From Dendrolimus kikuchii (taxonomy: Eukaryota; Arthropoda; Insecta; Lepidoptera; Lasiocampidae), in assembly GCA_019925095.2 (NCBI GenBank), contig CM034411.1:5805501-5869500 (forward strand): a stretch of 64,000 nt of DNA. The letters are read 5' to 3'. A program made the translations under genes and the position numbers. How positions within the stretch are numbered: the first letter of the stretch is position 1; each line of letters begins with the position of its first letter. Below the pieces are notes generated by a model. It saw nothing but the letters and a program-made list of their open reading frames with translations. It was not told where the DNA came from and did no database searches. Below, one piece after another: positions 33,110-42,479 of the stretch.

Positions 33110-34474
33110 ATTGGTTTTGTTACCCTCCACCGCCTCCTCGCGCGGCTCTTGCGGTTGTGGCTGCGGCTGGACTGGCATGCTCGTCGCGGCTTTCTTCTTT
33201 TGCCTCTTCTTGGTGGGGCGGGCCTCACAAGGCCCACTTCCAAGCCGGTGCTTGGCCGACCTGCCCGCCGCCTCGCAGACACTGCAATGCGGCGAGGCTC
33301 GGCAGGTAGCGGCCCTATGACCGACTTGGCCGCAGCGGTAACATAACCCGCTGCGGTCCACTTCTGAGGTGCACCTAGCTACCACGTGTCCCTCGACGTG
33401 GCATCGGTAGCACCTCTGGGCCTTTACCGGCAGGGGCTTCACCGCTGCCGAGGCCCACCCCACCAATAGTTTGCGGCCTTCTAATTTTTTGGCTGCCGCC
33501 ACCGGGCAGGTCGCGACTGTCGTGCCGAGGCCATCCGGTCCGAGCCGAATTCCGTTCGACCGGATGTGATCGACCGGGCAGTCGGCGACCCGCGCGATTG
33601 CGGTCTCCACCTCGCCTGCCGTTGTGCAGTCATCCAGGCCCGAGACTATAACTCCTATAGTCTTCATGGGCCTGGATATGCCCACGTCCTCGGTGTCGAG
33701 GAGGCCTCGAAGACGCTCGGCTAGAGCGTCCGCCTTGGGGGCGCTAGATGTGCCCGGAAGAACGAGCATTCGCGCCCCCGTGCGCGCCGTTTTTAGCCGA
33801 ACGCCTCCCTCGATACCGAGGTCGGCCAGCTTTATGTTTTGTTTAGCCTTCTCGAGGAGGCCCCCGTACGAGACGCCCCTTTCCGCCGCCCCTGGCTTCA
33901 GGGTCAGAATAACGGCGGAGGATTTGGGTTCCCGCAGTTTTGGGGGCCTCCTCTCGCTAGCCTTGGCCGACGAGGTGGCGGATGCCTTTTGTGCAGAAGG
34001 CCGCTTTTCTTTTTGTTGGGACTTATTTGGGGGCCCGTTCTTTCCCCGTGTGGCCGGCGGCTGCGCCTGTTTCGGCTTTCGCCGCCGGGTCACCGTTGCC
34101 CAACCTTCTGCAGATGCGGTTGAAGGAAGGGCTTCAGTTTGAAGTGGCGGGGCAGGCACCTCTTTTCGTGCGGCTGCCTCGCCTTTTGTCTTCGCCTTGT
34201 TTGAGGAGGGTAGAGGGGGATATTCCTCTACCGGGAGCACAGGAGAGTGCATCGTCGTAGATGGAGGAGGGCGCATGGGTCTCGGCGGGGTGACATGGGC
34301 CGGGCGCATGCGCTCCTCCCAGGCCGCGAACCTGGCCTCCATTAGTTGGACCAGGGTCGCGAAAACAGATGAAACAAAAACTAAATAGTCGCATGTCCTC
34401 TTCTTCTCGGCCAGCGGGGATGAAGGAGTCCTGGAGGGTTGAGCTGATCGCGGGTCGGAGTTAGTTACCTTCGA
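33107..34474 (-). CDS. LINE A ORF1, C-terminal part (zinc-knuckle nucleic-acid-binding protein)
   Basis: The frame is open from 34474 to the stop at 33107. The first in-frame ATG (34342) leaves 411 residues, but 44 more open codons without an ATG lie upstream and read like ORF1 text (SAQPSRTPSSPLAEKKRT), so the true start is elsewhere. Basic, Pro/Lys-rich N-terminal half. The C-terminal part has CYRCHVEGHVVARC and CYRCGQVGHRAATC, two CCHC knuckles, then CSVCEAAGRSAKHRLG and a final Cys, a third. ORF1 proteins coat element RNA in the RNP. The upstream half is probably at 39.9-40.3 kb, beyond LINE B. Confidence 0.9.
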   Translation of the reverse strand, partial: SKVTNSDPRSAQPSRTPSSPLAEKKRTCDYLVFVSSVFATLVQLMEARFAAWEERMRPAHVTPPRPMRPPPSTTMHSPVLPVEEYPPLPSSNKAKTKGEAAARKEVPAPPLQTEALPSTASAEGWATVTRRRKPKQAQPPATRGKNGPPNKSQQKEKRPSAQKASATSSAKASERRPPKLREPKSSAVILTLKPGAAERGVSYGGLLEKAKQNIKLADLGIEGGVRLKTARTGARMLVLPGTSSAPKADALAERLRGLLDTEDVGISRPMKTIGVIVSGLDDCTTAGEVETAIARVADCPVDHIRSNGIRLGPDGLGTTVATCPVAAAKKLEGRKLLVGWASAAVKPLPVKAQRCYRCHVEGHVVARCTSEVDRSGLCYRCGQVGHRAATCRASPHCSVCEAAGRSAKHRLGSGPCEARPTKKRQKKKAATSMPVQPQPQPQEPREEAVEGNKTN

Positions 34475-34477
34475 TCA

Positions 34478-34830
34478 GTAATACGCCCTCTTTGGTCCTG
34501 ATTTCAAGCGACACGGCGGCCCCGTGTCTAGCCAGCTAGGGGAAATGGTCCTGGTAGTCTGTCTTCTGACAACTACCTGGCGAGGTGTGGAGGGGTCCCC
34601 GCATGGGATAGTGGTGGCCATGCTGACGGGGCCAGGCTAACGTGGGCAAACTGGATAGTTGTGAACCGACTTCCCCAGCCGCGTTAGTACGAGCTCCCGA
34701 TGTCGCGCCCAACCATAAACTCTCTACACCTATATCTGAGTGGTATTCCTAGTGCGCCGAATGGGCACTCCCATTTGCGGGCTCCGTGGAGGGTGGGAAG
34801 CCACAAAGATGAAGTACATAAAATTAAACA
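34478..34830 (+). other. LINE B 5' UTR
   Basis: GC-rich non-coding leader. LINE promoters are internal, so it should contain the start site; no specific promoter motif identified. Confidence 0.5.
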
Positions 34831-36216
34831 ATGGATAGTTCAGAGGTTCATAAACCCGTACCCAAAGGGAAACCTGAGGGGAAACACAGGGGGAAAGTCG
34901 ATACGGCCATCCCTACTACTGCTGCGACTTCCTCAAAGGAGGTCGCGCGAACGGGACCTTTGGAACCCCTTCAGGGAACCAAAGGCTCCGCAACGACGGG
35001 CCCAAGCATCCTACAGCTAAAATGGGGCCAGGCGAACACGCCAGTACACGGGGCGGCGAAACCCACCGTAAAGGCGGGCAAGCAGCCTAGTGGCCCGGCG
35101 TGTGATGACCCTCGGCCCACCCGTAAGCATAAGAGGATGCTTAAGAAAAAGGAAAAGAGGAGAGCGAAACGCGCCGAAGCCAAGAGCGCCAAACAGTCCC
35201 CCCCTCCCCATTTACAGACAGACAAACAGACGGAGGCACCGGCCCCAACCAAGGTGCTTCCCTCAACAAGCAAGGAGCAGGGCCCTAGTAGGCCTGGCCC
35301 TAAAACGCAAGGTACCGGGCAGGCGAAACCGAATACCAAGAGGGCTAGGTTGGATGAGACTGTCTCTCCCAGAGGCGAGTCTAAAAAGCCGAAGCTCTCC
35401 CCTGCCATGGTACCTAAACCCATCAGCTACGCGGAGGCAGCATCCAAAGATGTTCCCAAGGCGGAGCTGGTCATCACGTCTTCAACGAGCTTCATTTCCC
35501 AAGCCACCGCCGCGGAAATTGAGAAGCTGTTGACAGAAAGGATCATCACGTCGGCAAAAACACAGGCGCCGACCTCGGAGGCTCCTAGGTTTATGCGCAG
35601 ACCTACCTACGTCGACGGTTCGCTCCGGCTATACTGTGACAACGAGGCAGCTGTTGAGTGGACGAAGGAGACCTGCGCGGCCCTGGAGCTACCGGAGGTA
35701 GGCAAGCTTGTGGTCACCGACGTGAAGAACATCCCGAAGTTGGTTCGCTGCGGTATTCTCTTGCCGCACGAACACGACGGTGACAAGGTGCTCATCGGCA
35801 CAATGCTGCAGTGGGGCAATCCCTGGGCACAAGTGGAGAGGTGGCGTGTGCACGCTATCTTGCCTCAGACTAGGGCGACGTTCGTGGTGGTGAGCATCCC
35901 CAAGGATCTTGTCCCTGTGGTCCTGGCCAGGAAGCGCCGCCTCAGCTATCGGCTGGGTGCGGTGTACCTGAAATTCCAGGGCCCCAAAGGACGGTTTGTC
36001 GACACCCCGGCGGACCTCCTGGACGAGACTGCGGGGGTGCAAGCTGCCGCGGATGTCCCTATGTCTGAGGTAACTCCACCTCTGGAGCAGAAGGAGACTA
36101 TGCAGGTGGGGTCCAGTCGAGCGGTCGAAGCGTCAAGTGACGACGAGCTCCTGGACCTCTCCAGATTAGGCCTGGAGGAGGAGGGTGATCCAAATGGATC
36201 CCCCTTCCTACAATAA
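34831..36216 (+). CDS. LINE B ORF1: basic nucleic-acid-binding protein
   Basis: Intact 461-residue frame starting at an ATG after AAATTAAACA. The N-terminal ~200 residues are Lys/Pro/Ser-rich with basic clusters such as KHKRMLKKKEKRRAKR, suited to RNA binding or nuclear import. Residues ~205-400 form a conserved-looking globular part (FMRRPTYVDGSLRLYC, WTKETCAALELP, ILLPHEHDGDKV, QVERWRVHAILPQT) resembling the DUF4780-type domain of LOA-element ORF1 proteins. The tail is acidic (SSDDELLDLSRLGLEEE). There are no CCHC knuckles, unlike LINE A. The stop overlaps the start of ORF2 in another frame. Confidence 0.85.
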   Translation: MDSSEVHKPVPKGKPEGKHRGKVDTAIPTTAATSSKEVARTGPLEPLQGTKGSATTGPSILQLKWGQANTPVHGAAKPTVKAGKQPSGPACDDPRPTRKHKRMLKKKEKRRAKRAEAKSAKQSPPPHLQTDKQTEAPAPTKVLPSTSKEQGPSRPGPKTQGTGQAKPNTKRARLDETVSPRGESKKPKLSPAMVPKPISYAEAASKDVPKAELVITSSTSFISQATAAEIEKLLTERIITSAKTQAPTSEAPRFMRRPTYVDGSLRLYCDNEAAVEWTKETCAALELPEVGKLVVTDVKNIPKLVRCGILLPHEHDGDKVLIGTMLQWGNPWAQVERWRVHAILPQTRATFVVVSIPKDLVPVVLARKRRLSYRLGAVYLKFQGPKGRFVDTPADLLDETAGVQAAADVPMSEVTPPLEQKETMQVGSSRAVEASSDDELLDLSRLGLEEEGDPNGSPFLQ

Positions 36217-39200
36217 CATCCAGATTTTACAATGCAACCTCCATCACAGCATAACCGCTACGGCTCAACTACGCAGATGGTTGGAGGTTGCATCAACAGC
36301 ACCGGTCATCGCACTGATCCAGGAGCCGTGGATCAGGGGCGGCAACGTATGCGGACTTTCCAACATTGGCGGTAAGCTTTTCCATGATAACTCTGGGGAG
36401 GCGAGAGCCTGCATATATGTTAGGGGTAATATAAGTGCACAGCCTTTAATGGAATTCTTTTCCAGAGACCTGTGTGCTATATCGCTCAAATCAAATCAAG
36501 GTATTAACAACTTCGACTTCGTTATTGCATCATCCTATATGCATGAGGCAGACGAGGTACCACCTGCAGAAGTTAACAGACTGATCAGATTCTGCGAGAA
36601 AAATGGCTGGGAATTGATCATATCTACAGACTCCAATGCCCATCACCCTCTGTGGGGTATGGAAGCAAGCAACAACAGAGGTAACTATCTTGTTGAATAT
36701 CTTTTAACTACTAGTTTAGACATAGTAAACAATGGCAGCGAGCCCACCTTTGTAGGAAGACGGTGCAGTACAATAATCGACCTGACGCTAGCGACCCCAA
36801 AGGCTCTAAACCTGATAACGGGATGGCACGTGTCGAAGGAAGCATCGTGTTCCGATCACAGGTGGATCCGCTATGACTTACAACAAACCAGCACTTCGGC
36901 GTCTCCTAGAAGGTGCCCAAAGAAAACCGACCGGTCATGCTATAAACAACTTATAGCGCATGAACTGGACAAACAACCATCAACTGCTAGGCTAATAAGT
37001 ACGGCACTGATTGAACAGCAGGTAGACACCCTGAATGCTACCATAATAAACTGCTACCATAAGGCCTGTCCCCTAAAGGTACCTTGTGCCAAGGCTGACA
37101 AAAATGGCTGGTGGGGCAAAGAACTCGAAAAACTGCGTGTAAAGGTTAGGAGAGCCTTCAACAAAGCAATGAACACAGGTGCAGATAGGGATTGGGATAC
37201 CTACAAGGAAGCCAAATCTCTATATAAAAAGCGCATCAGATACTGGAAATCAAATTCATGGAGAAAATTCTGCGAAAGCATTAACTCCACACCACAAGCG
37301 AACCGTGTTAGGAAGTTACTGGCCAAACAGGGGCCTTGTGCTGTTGGCAACCTACGCAAGAGCGATGGCACAATGACCCTGAGCCAGGAGGAATCGAATA
37401 CGGTACTTTTACAAACACACTTCCCGGGGTGTCAAATAGAAGAAACCCCTAGACGTGTGGAAATCAACTCTTTAGTTACAGAACACTGCTGGCAAACAGC
37501 CTGTGAGATCGTTACCTTCAGTAAGGTGAAATGGGCGGTTGACAGCTTCCAGCCTTTTAAGTCAGCAGGAAATGATAACATCTTCCCGGCACTACTACAA
37601 TGGGGCGGGGAAAAATTGATTTCCATCCTAGCATGCATCTTTCAGGCATGCCTGGCACATAAATACATTCCCCTTGCCTGGCGTGAAGTCAGGGTTATCT
37701 TCATACCCAAGCAAGGTAAGAGTGATTACACTAATCCAAAGTCGTTTAGACCCATAAGTCTGTCGTCGTTCCTCCTTAAAACCTTGGAGAGACTATGCGA
37801 CAGGCACCTTAGAGACAATGCGCTACGCACTCTACCCATTCACAAGCACCAACATGCTTACTGCCCCGGCAGATCTACCGAGTCTGCACTCCATCAGGTG
37901 GTAGGTAAAGTTGAGTCTGCTCTTCAAAACAAGCTGGTCTGTCTGGGCTGCTTCATAGACATAGAGGGGGCCTTTGACAAAACCAATTTCACCAGTATCG
38001 ACACAGCGCTCCGTAGACACGGAGTGGAAACCCTGCTAATCGACTGGATAATTAACATGTTAAGTAACCGATTTATAAAGGTTGGGGAAGACACGAAAGG
38101 CGCCCATGTGGTTCGAGGCTGTCCTCAAGGAGGAGTACTTTCCCCACTTCTGTGGAACTTGGTTGTAAACGATCTCATTTCCAAATTAAACAGCCAACAC
38201 TTTTACACAGTTGGCTACGCCGACGACATCACCATACTAAATGTAGGTAATAATGCCAGCATGGTGTGTGATAGGTTACAGGCAGCCCTGCGCGTAATGG
38301 AGAAGTGGTGCAACGAGCAGGAACTCTCTGTCAACCCACAGAAAACGCAGGTTGTTCTCTTTACAAATAAGAGAGTCTTAGGTAATTACAGACTACCGAC
38401 CCTCTTTGGAACTACACTTCAGTTATCAAATGAGGTCAAATATCTGGGGATAACCCTAGACAACAAGTTAAACTGGAGCAGCCATGTTGACAATAAAGTC
38501 AACGCATCCAGTGTGACCTTATGGCAATGCCGTAGGATGATTGGTAAGCGTTGGGGACTTCATCCCAAACTCTTTCTATGGCTCTATACAGCTGTGGTTA
38601 GACCTATGCTAACTTATGGCTCTGTGGTTTGGTGGACAAGGACTAAGCTTGCGACCTGCACGGCCAAACTTCAGAGACTACAAAGGCAAGCGTGCTGCGC
38701 TGTGACGGGTTGTATGAGGACAACGCCCACCGCGGCCCTAGAAATAGCTCTTAGCATCCCTCCACTGCACCTGTTTGTACAACAAGAGGCAGCAATGGCG
38801 ACCCTAAGATTAAAACACCTGAAAACACTTAGGTTTGACAAGGTAAGACATTTCAGCATTCTCTCGGAAGCCTGGTCCAACTCACCCTTGGTGGAAGCGG
38901 TCAGTGACAGAATAGAGAAAGCTTTCATTTTCGACAAAAAATACAAGGTTGAACTCGTGGAAGGTAACGACAGTTATCTTTCCCATCATGAGCTTAGCCT
39001 CTACACTGATGGGTCAAAGACTAGCTCGGGCTCAGGCACGGGAGTCTTCTCGGAAGACCTAAATATTAACATATCCGAGCCCCTGGGTAAGTTTAATACA
39101 GTATATCAAGCAGAGTGCATGGGCATTCTGCTTGCAGCTAAAGCAATCGTTGCTAGAGATGTCAATGATCACAGCATCAGAATACTCTCGGATAGCAGGT

Positions 39201-39823
39201 CGGTACTACAAGCCCTTAGTAGCAGGGTTATTTATTCAAATCTAATATACGAATGCCACTCGGCTCTAAATGAGGCGGCAGGTAAGAACAATACCTTGAC
39301 CCTTCAATGGATCAAAGGACACAGTGGTGCCCGAGGTAATGATGCGGCAGATCAATTAGCAAGGAGAGGTTCCGAAACCCAACCAGTTGGACCGGAGCCT
39401 TTCCTGCCTTTGCCGCACAGTTGGTTTAGAAACTACATAAATCAAAGGACAAGGGCACTACATCAGCAACTCTGGGACAACCTGGAGGATTGCAGGCAAG
39501 CCAAGCTGGCAATGCCTCGGCTAAACCTGCATTTCTCCAGGAATATCTTAAAGCTCAGTCGGTCCCGGCTGAGGCTAGTTATTAGTGCAGCCACTGGACA
39601 TGGCAATTTTAACAGACATCTTTTTAATATAGGTGTCACTGACAGCCCCCTGTGCAGAGCATGCTTGGAGGAAGAAGAAACAGCCGCCCATGTCCTGCTT
39701 GAATGCGGAGAGGTGGCCCAATACAGGGCGAAGTATCTGGACGCCCCAGGTAGCCTCCAAGAAGTCTTCAGCAACGTCAAGAAGCTGGTGGACTTCCTGG
39801 AGGAGCTGGGCTGGATGGAGTAA
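36194..39823 (+). CDS. LINE B ORF2: endonuclease, reverse transcriptase, RNase H
   Basis: Intact 1209-residue frame from the ATG at 36194, overlapping the last 23 bases of ORF1. Order: EEP endonuclease (LQCNLHHS, LIQEPWIRGG, STDSNAHHPLWG, CSDHRWI); RT (KSFRPISLSSFLLKTLE, CPGRSTESALHQV, CFIDIEGAFDKTNF, GCPQGGVLSPLLWN, YADD at 38216-38227, KYLGITLDNKLNWS); RNase H (LYTDGSKTSSGSGTG, YQAECMGIL, ILSDSRSVLQAL, WIKGHSGARGNDAADQLA) with the D-E-D-H/D residues visible; and a C-terminal CRACLEEEETAAHVLLEC finger. Together these nick the target, copy RNA and degrade the hybrid. No stop or frameshift, so the copy is young and possibly active. Confidence 0.95.
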   Translation: MDPPSYNNIQILQCNLHHSITATAQLRRWLEVASTAPVIALIQEPWIRGGNVCGLSNIGGKLFHDNSGEARACIYVRGNISAQPLMEFFSRDLCAISLKSNQGINNFDFVIASSYMHEADEVPPAEVNRLIRFCEKNGWELIISTDSNAHHPLWGMEASNNRGNYLVEYLLTTSLDIVNNGSEPTFVGRRCSTIIDLTLATPKALNLITGWHVSKEASCSDHRWIRYDLQQTSTSASPRRCPKKTDRSCYKQLIAHELDKQPSTARLISTALIEQQVDTLNATIINCYHKACPLKVPCAKADKNGWWGKELEKLRVKVRRAFNKAMNTGADRDWDTYKEAKSLYKKRIRYWKSNSWRKFCESINSTPQANRVRKLLAKQGPCAVGNLRKSDGTMTLSQEESNTVLLQTHFPGCQIEETPRRVEINSLVTEHCWQTACEIVTFSKVKWAVDSFQPFKSAGNDNIFPALLQWGGEKLISILACIFQACLAHKYIPLAWREVRVIFIPKQGKSDYTNPKSFRPISLSSFLLKTLERLCDRHLRDNALRTLPIHKHQHAYCPGRSTESALHQVVGKVESALQNKLVCLGCFIDIEGAFDKTNFTSIDTALRRHGVETLLIDWIINMLSNRFIKVGEDTKGAHVVRGCPQGGVLSPLLWNLVVNDLISKLNSQHFYTVGYADDITILNVGNNASMVCDRLQAALRVMEKWCNEQELSVNPQKTQVVLFTNKRVLGNYRLPTLFGTTLQLSNEVKYLGITLDNKLNWSSHVDNKVNASSVTLWQCRRMIGKRWGLHPKLFLWLYTAVVRPMLTYGSVVWWTRTKLATCTAKLQRLQRQACCAVTGCMRTTPTAALEIALSIPPLHLFVQQEAAMATLRLKHLKTLRFDKVRHFSILSEAWSNSPLVEAVSDRIEKAFIFDKKYKVELVEGNDSYLSHHELSLYTDGSKTSSGSGTGVFSEDLNINISEPLGKFNTVYQAECMGILLAAKAIVARDVNDHSIRILSDSRSVLQALSSRVIYSNLIYECHSALNEAAGKNNTLTLQWIKGHSGARGNDAADQLARRGSETQPVGPEPFLPLPHSWFRNYINQRTRALHQQLWDNLEDCRQAKLAMPRLNLHFSRNILKLSRSRLRLVISAATGHGNFNRHLFNIGVTDSPLCRACLEEEETAAHVLLECGEVAQYRAKYLDAPGSLQEVFSNVKKLVDFLEELGWME

Positions 39824-39892
39824 ACCCTCATCCACCCTCGCACGCAAAATAGGCGCTTCGTCGTCGAGTTGCGGAAACCGCCCGTTCGCATC

Positions 39893-40290
39893 ATAGAGTC
39901 CGAGATCTGTCTCTGCAGGCCCTGGGCATGCTCCGCCTGAGCCTCCCGACTGGATAGATTGACGGCGGCAAAGCCGTCAGGCCTTTGTCGGGAGGCCCTT
40001 ACGGTAGCCACCGCCTGAGCCCGCTCGACGATTTCGGACTCTATACGGAGCTCTTCCTCCTGTCTCTGTGCCTCGGCAAGAGCTCGTCTGGCCTTGCCGA
40101 GGCCCACATACTGGTCAGTGGTAGGCGGCCTGCCCCTTTGCCGCTTGGCGGGCGTAGTGACGCCTTCTATGGCATTTGACGGGCCAGCTGCTGTTTCGTC
40201 GGTCGGTCGGACCGATCGGACCGACGAGCACGATGTCCTGGACGAGGACCGCAATCGGGAACGTGTCCCCTTTTTCTTTCCGCTACCCAT
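39893..40290 (-). CDS. LINE A ORF1, N-terminal part (separated by LINE B)
   Basis: ATG at 40290 opens a minus-strand frame of ~130 codons: MGSGKKKGTRSRLRSSSRTS, then RPPTTDQYVGLGKARRALAE and a Glu/Gln/Ala/Arg-rich stretch (EEELRIESEIVERAQAV, SREAQAEHAQGLQRQI) that could be a coiled coil. Further reading enters the reverse complement of LINE B's 3' end, so coding meaning stops near 39893. Its strand, composition and position make it the missing start of LINE A ORF1. Together with the 455 open codons at 33107-34474 this gives about 590 residues, normal for R1-type ORF1. I do not reconstruct the joined product because the junction is not resolved. Confidence 0.75.
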
Positions 40291-40510
40291 GACAGAATGT
40301 TATGGTGGAGCGGAGTTTAGTAAAGGGGGCATTAAAATGGGTAAAAATTTTCAATGGGAAAATGGGGCCTTTGGGAGTGAGCTGGATAGGGTCACAAATG
40401 TAGCTTTGGATACTACTGAGTGAGCCCTATCCGGGGGGACAATAAAAGTTTTTGCCCAGAAAAAGACCCTTACCACCTAGGTCAAAACCAGAGGGTGGGC
40501 GTGGGTGGGC

Positions 40511-40760
40511 GGACGATTCGGGCCAACGAGGTATCCTTGGGAAGGTCTTGAAGAGACCTATCCAATGATATAAGAAACTATATATGTGTAGGAACAAAAA
40601 TAAAAATTTGGCCAGGGGGGAACCTATGAAATTACAAATGAAATTTTTAGAAGTCCGATTTTTTCTGAAAATCTGTGGAAAAACCTAGCAAAAACAACTA
40701 TTAAGACGATTTGGAACCTAAACGAAACGAATAGAACACAATTCGACAGGGGAACCCTAT
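40511..40760 (-). repeat. LINE A 5' UTR direct repeat, copy 2
   Basis: 250 bp, base-for-base identical by eye to 41173-41422, offset 662 bp. Confidence 0.92.
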
Positions 40761-41172
40761 AAACGAGGAATGTGTTCTAACGGAATCGGCTCGCTTAGGT
40801 GGACTCGGTTCACCCCAAATCGGTCTGTTTTCAAGTGATAACAGGCCGAATTTGGGTCGGATCGATACGTGGCGCACACCAAACTGTAGGTCTTGAGGAG
40901 GCCTATAGTACAGTGGTCGCGGACCAGGGGTCGCCCTTGGAAAAACGGGAATTAAGGGGGAAAAACGGGAATTTATGAAATTTGGGAATTTGGGATGCGA
41001 TTATTGAAGGCGCTGTTAGGCGCACGGAGACGAGAGTGGTGTCGACGGATAGCTCTCGACGAACACTATCCGACGATGCCAAAAAAGAGGGGGGTGACAA
41101 TAGAAAAAAGTCCAATTTGTCGATGAAAACCGAATTTTCTGGGTAAAAATCACCAGAAAACCGGTATACCAC

Positions 41173-41422
41173 GGACGATTCGGGCCAACGAGGTATCCTT
41201 GGGAAGGTCTTGAAGAGACCTATCCAATGATATAAGAAACTATATATGTGTAGGAACAAAAATAAAAATTTGGCCAGGGGGGAACCTATGAAATTACAAA
41301 TGAAATTTTTAGAAGTCCGATTTTTTCTGAAAATCTGTGGAAAAACCTAGCAAAAACAACTATTAAGACGATTTGGAACCTAAACGAAACGAATAGAACA
41401 CAATTCGACAGGGGAACCCTAT
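41173..41422 (-). repeat. LINE A 5' UTR direct repeat, copy 1
   Basis: First 250 bp of the LINE A leader; its outer end at 41422 marks the start of recognisable element sequence. Confidence 0.92.
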
Positions 41423-41640
41423 CAAGACAGGACGTGAGATTGAGTCTATAACTTAGGCTAACTGACTAAATTAATTAAATTATATTATTAGAATATACCT
41501 GTAGTGTAAATTATTTTACAAATAATTAAATTAAATATTACTAACATTTTATAAAAAAAGATTTGTAAAAATAATATGCTTGTGTGGTATAAAATTTATG
41601 AAATTATAATAATTGATTAAAATTTCATATGAACTATTTT

Positions 41641-42080
41641 ACATACATACATACATAACTTCACGCCAGTTCCCTTGCGGGGTAGGCACGAACAACAGAG
41701 CGCCATTTAGGCCCATTTTTACACACCTCACTTGCTTCTTTGACATTCATAACTCTTGTCATACACGCTCGTCTGTTCTTAAGGCTCATGACATCACCCT
41801 CTGCTAGTATACGATCAATTTGATTATGGAAGGTGTGTCGTGGCCTTCCACGACTTCTGCATCCATCCACTTTTGCATTGTATATCTGTTTAGTCATTCT
41901 TTCATCATGCATTCTTTCCACATGCCCGAACCACCGGAGCATTCCTTTCCTTACCTTCACCCCGACACTTTCTTTCAGACCAACTCTCTTTCTTACTTCG
42001 GTATTACGAACGCGGTCCGCGAGCGTCACTCCGCAGATTTTGCGCAGTGCTCGCATCTCAACCGCGTTTACTCTACTGTT
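41641..42080 (-). mobile_element. RTE-type LINE fragment, longest copy
   Basis: Minus-strand frame of 131 codons: MRALRKICGVTLADRVRNTE, then RKRVGLKESVGVKVRKGMLR, WFGHVERMHDERMTKQ and the C-terminus to YPARELA, with the (TATG)n tail at 41641-41657. It is the longest of the six copies and shows that the family is RTE-type (RALR..CGVT..D..RN, LRWFGHVER). 5' end truncated near TACTCTACTG. Confidence 0.88.
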
Positions 42081-42468
42081 TTACCTATGACATAAATTAT
42101 TATTGTAATCATGTAGCTAACAAATGTTATTTGTACGCTCTCATTGGACCAACTGTTGCTTCTTCATTCTATTTATTGGACCTTTTGTACACAGTTTAAC
42201 AATAACGTATTATATTCTATTCTATTCTATAGTGGAACCTAATGCTATGTCTTACAACTACCGGTATATCTAGACATGTGTCAATTTCACGAAGCGATTT
42301 CCCAAAACCGACAGCTTTAGGTCTTCTGCTCTATGTATTATGTATGTATGTTTGGCTAGGATTCAAATCAACATATCATAGGAATGAGATGCGTACGATT
42401 CCTTATTTATATCAAGCAAATCGTTCATACGTATTTAATAATTATGCAACTACGCATAATAATAATAA
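42081..42468. other. Intergenic with (ATTCT)n tail
   Basis: No gene. 42110-42235 ends in ATATTCTATTCTATTCTAT and may be a LINE 3' end. The rest is unassigned. Confidence 0.35.
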
Positions 42469-42479
42469 GAAAGAAAGAT

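Larger units (their letters stand above)
34478..39892 (+). mobile_element. LINE B: LOA/I-like non-LTR retrotransposon with RNase H
   Basis: Plus-strand element of ~5.4 kb: 5' UTR from about 34478, ORF1 at 34831, ORF2 at 36194 and a very short 3' UTR after 39823. EN-RT-RNase H order, the CFIDIEGAFD motif and an ORF1 lacking zinc knuckles fit the LOA branch of the R1/I group. Sequence on both sides belongs to ORF1 of LINE A in the opposite orientation, so B is read as a later insertion. Boundaries are approximate because no clean target duplication was found. Confidence 0.82.
40291..41422 (-). other. LINE A 5' UTR with tandem period
   Basis: Non-coding leader of LINE A. On the minus strand it starts ATAGGGTTCCCCTGTCG at 41422. 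After one 662-bp unit the same 250 bp recurs (40760-40511), followed by ~220 bp of unique leader to the ORF1 ATG. Tandem 5' UTR units act as promoter monomers in some LINEs such as rodent L1. Here that role is inference. Confidence 0.75.
29589..41452 (-). mobile_element. LINE A: R1-clade non-LTR retrotransposon, interrupted
   Basis: A GC-rich minus-strand element with, in order, a 5' UTR containing a duplicated 662-bp period, ORF1 (start at 40290), ORF2 (33107-29937) and a ~350-bp 3' UTR without a poly(A) tail. Apurinic-like endonuclease, RT, three zinc knuckles in ORF1 and a C-terminal CCHC in ORF2 place it in the R1 clade. LINE B occupies about 34.5-39.9 kb inside it. TTAGGCTA at 29581-29588 and 41453-41460 is a candidate 8-bp target duplication; the known 5' repeat ends at 41422, so the exact start is uncertain. 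Confidence 0.85.

Noticed and set aside
32797..33282. 161-codon frame on the minus strand overlapping the LINE A ORF1/ORF2 junction
   Set aside because: A shadow of the GC-rich LINE coding sequence in another frame; no motif.
39463..39892. Second half of the 275-codon minus frame
   Set aside because: It reads the reverse complement of LINE B ORF2 and its short 3' UTR. Only the part from ~39893 to 40290 is credible as LINE A ORF1.
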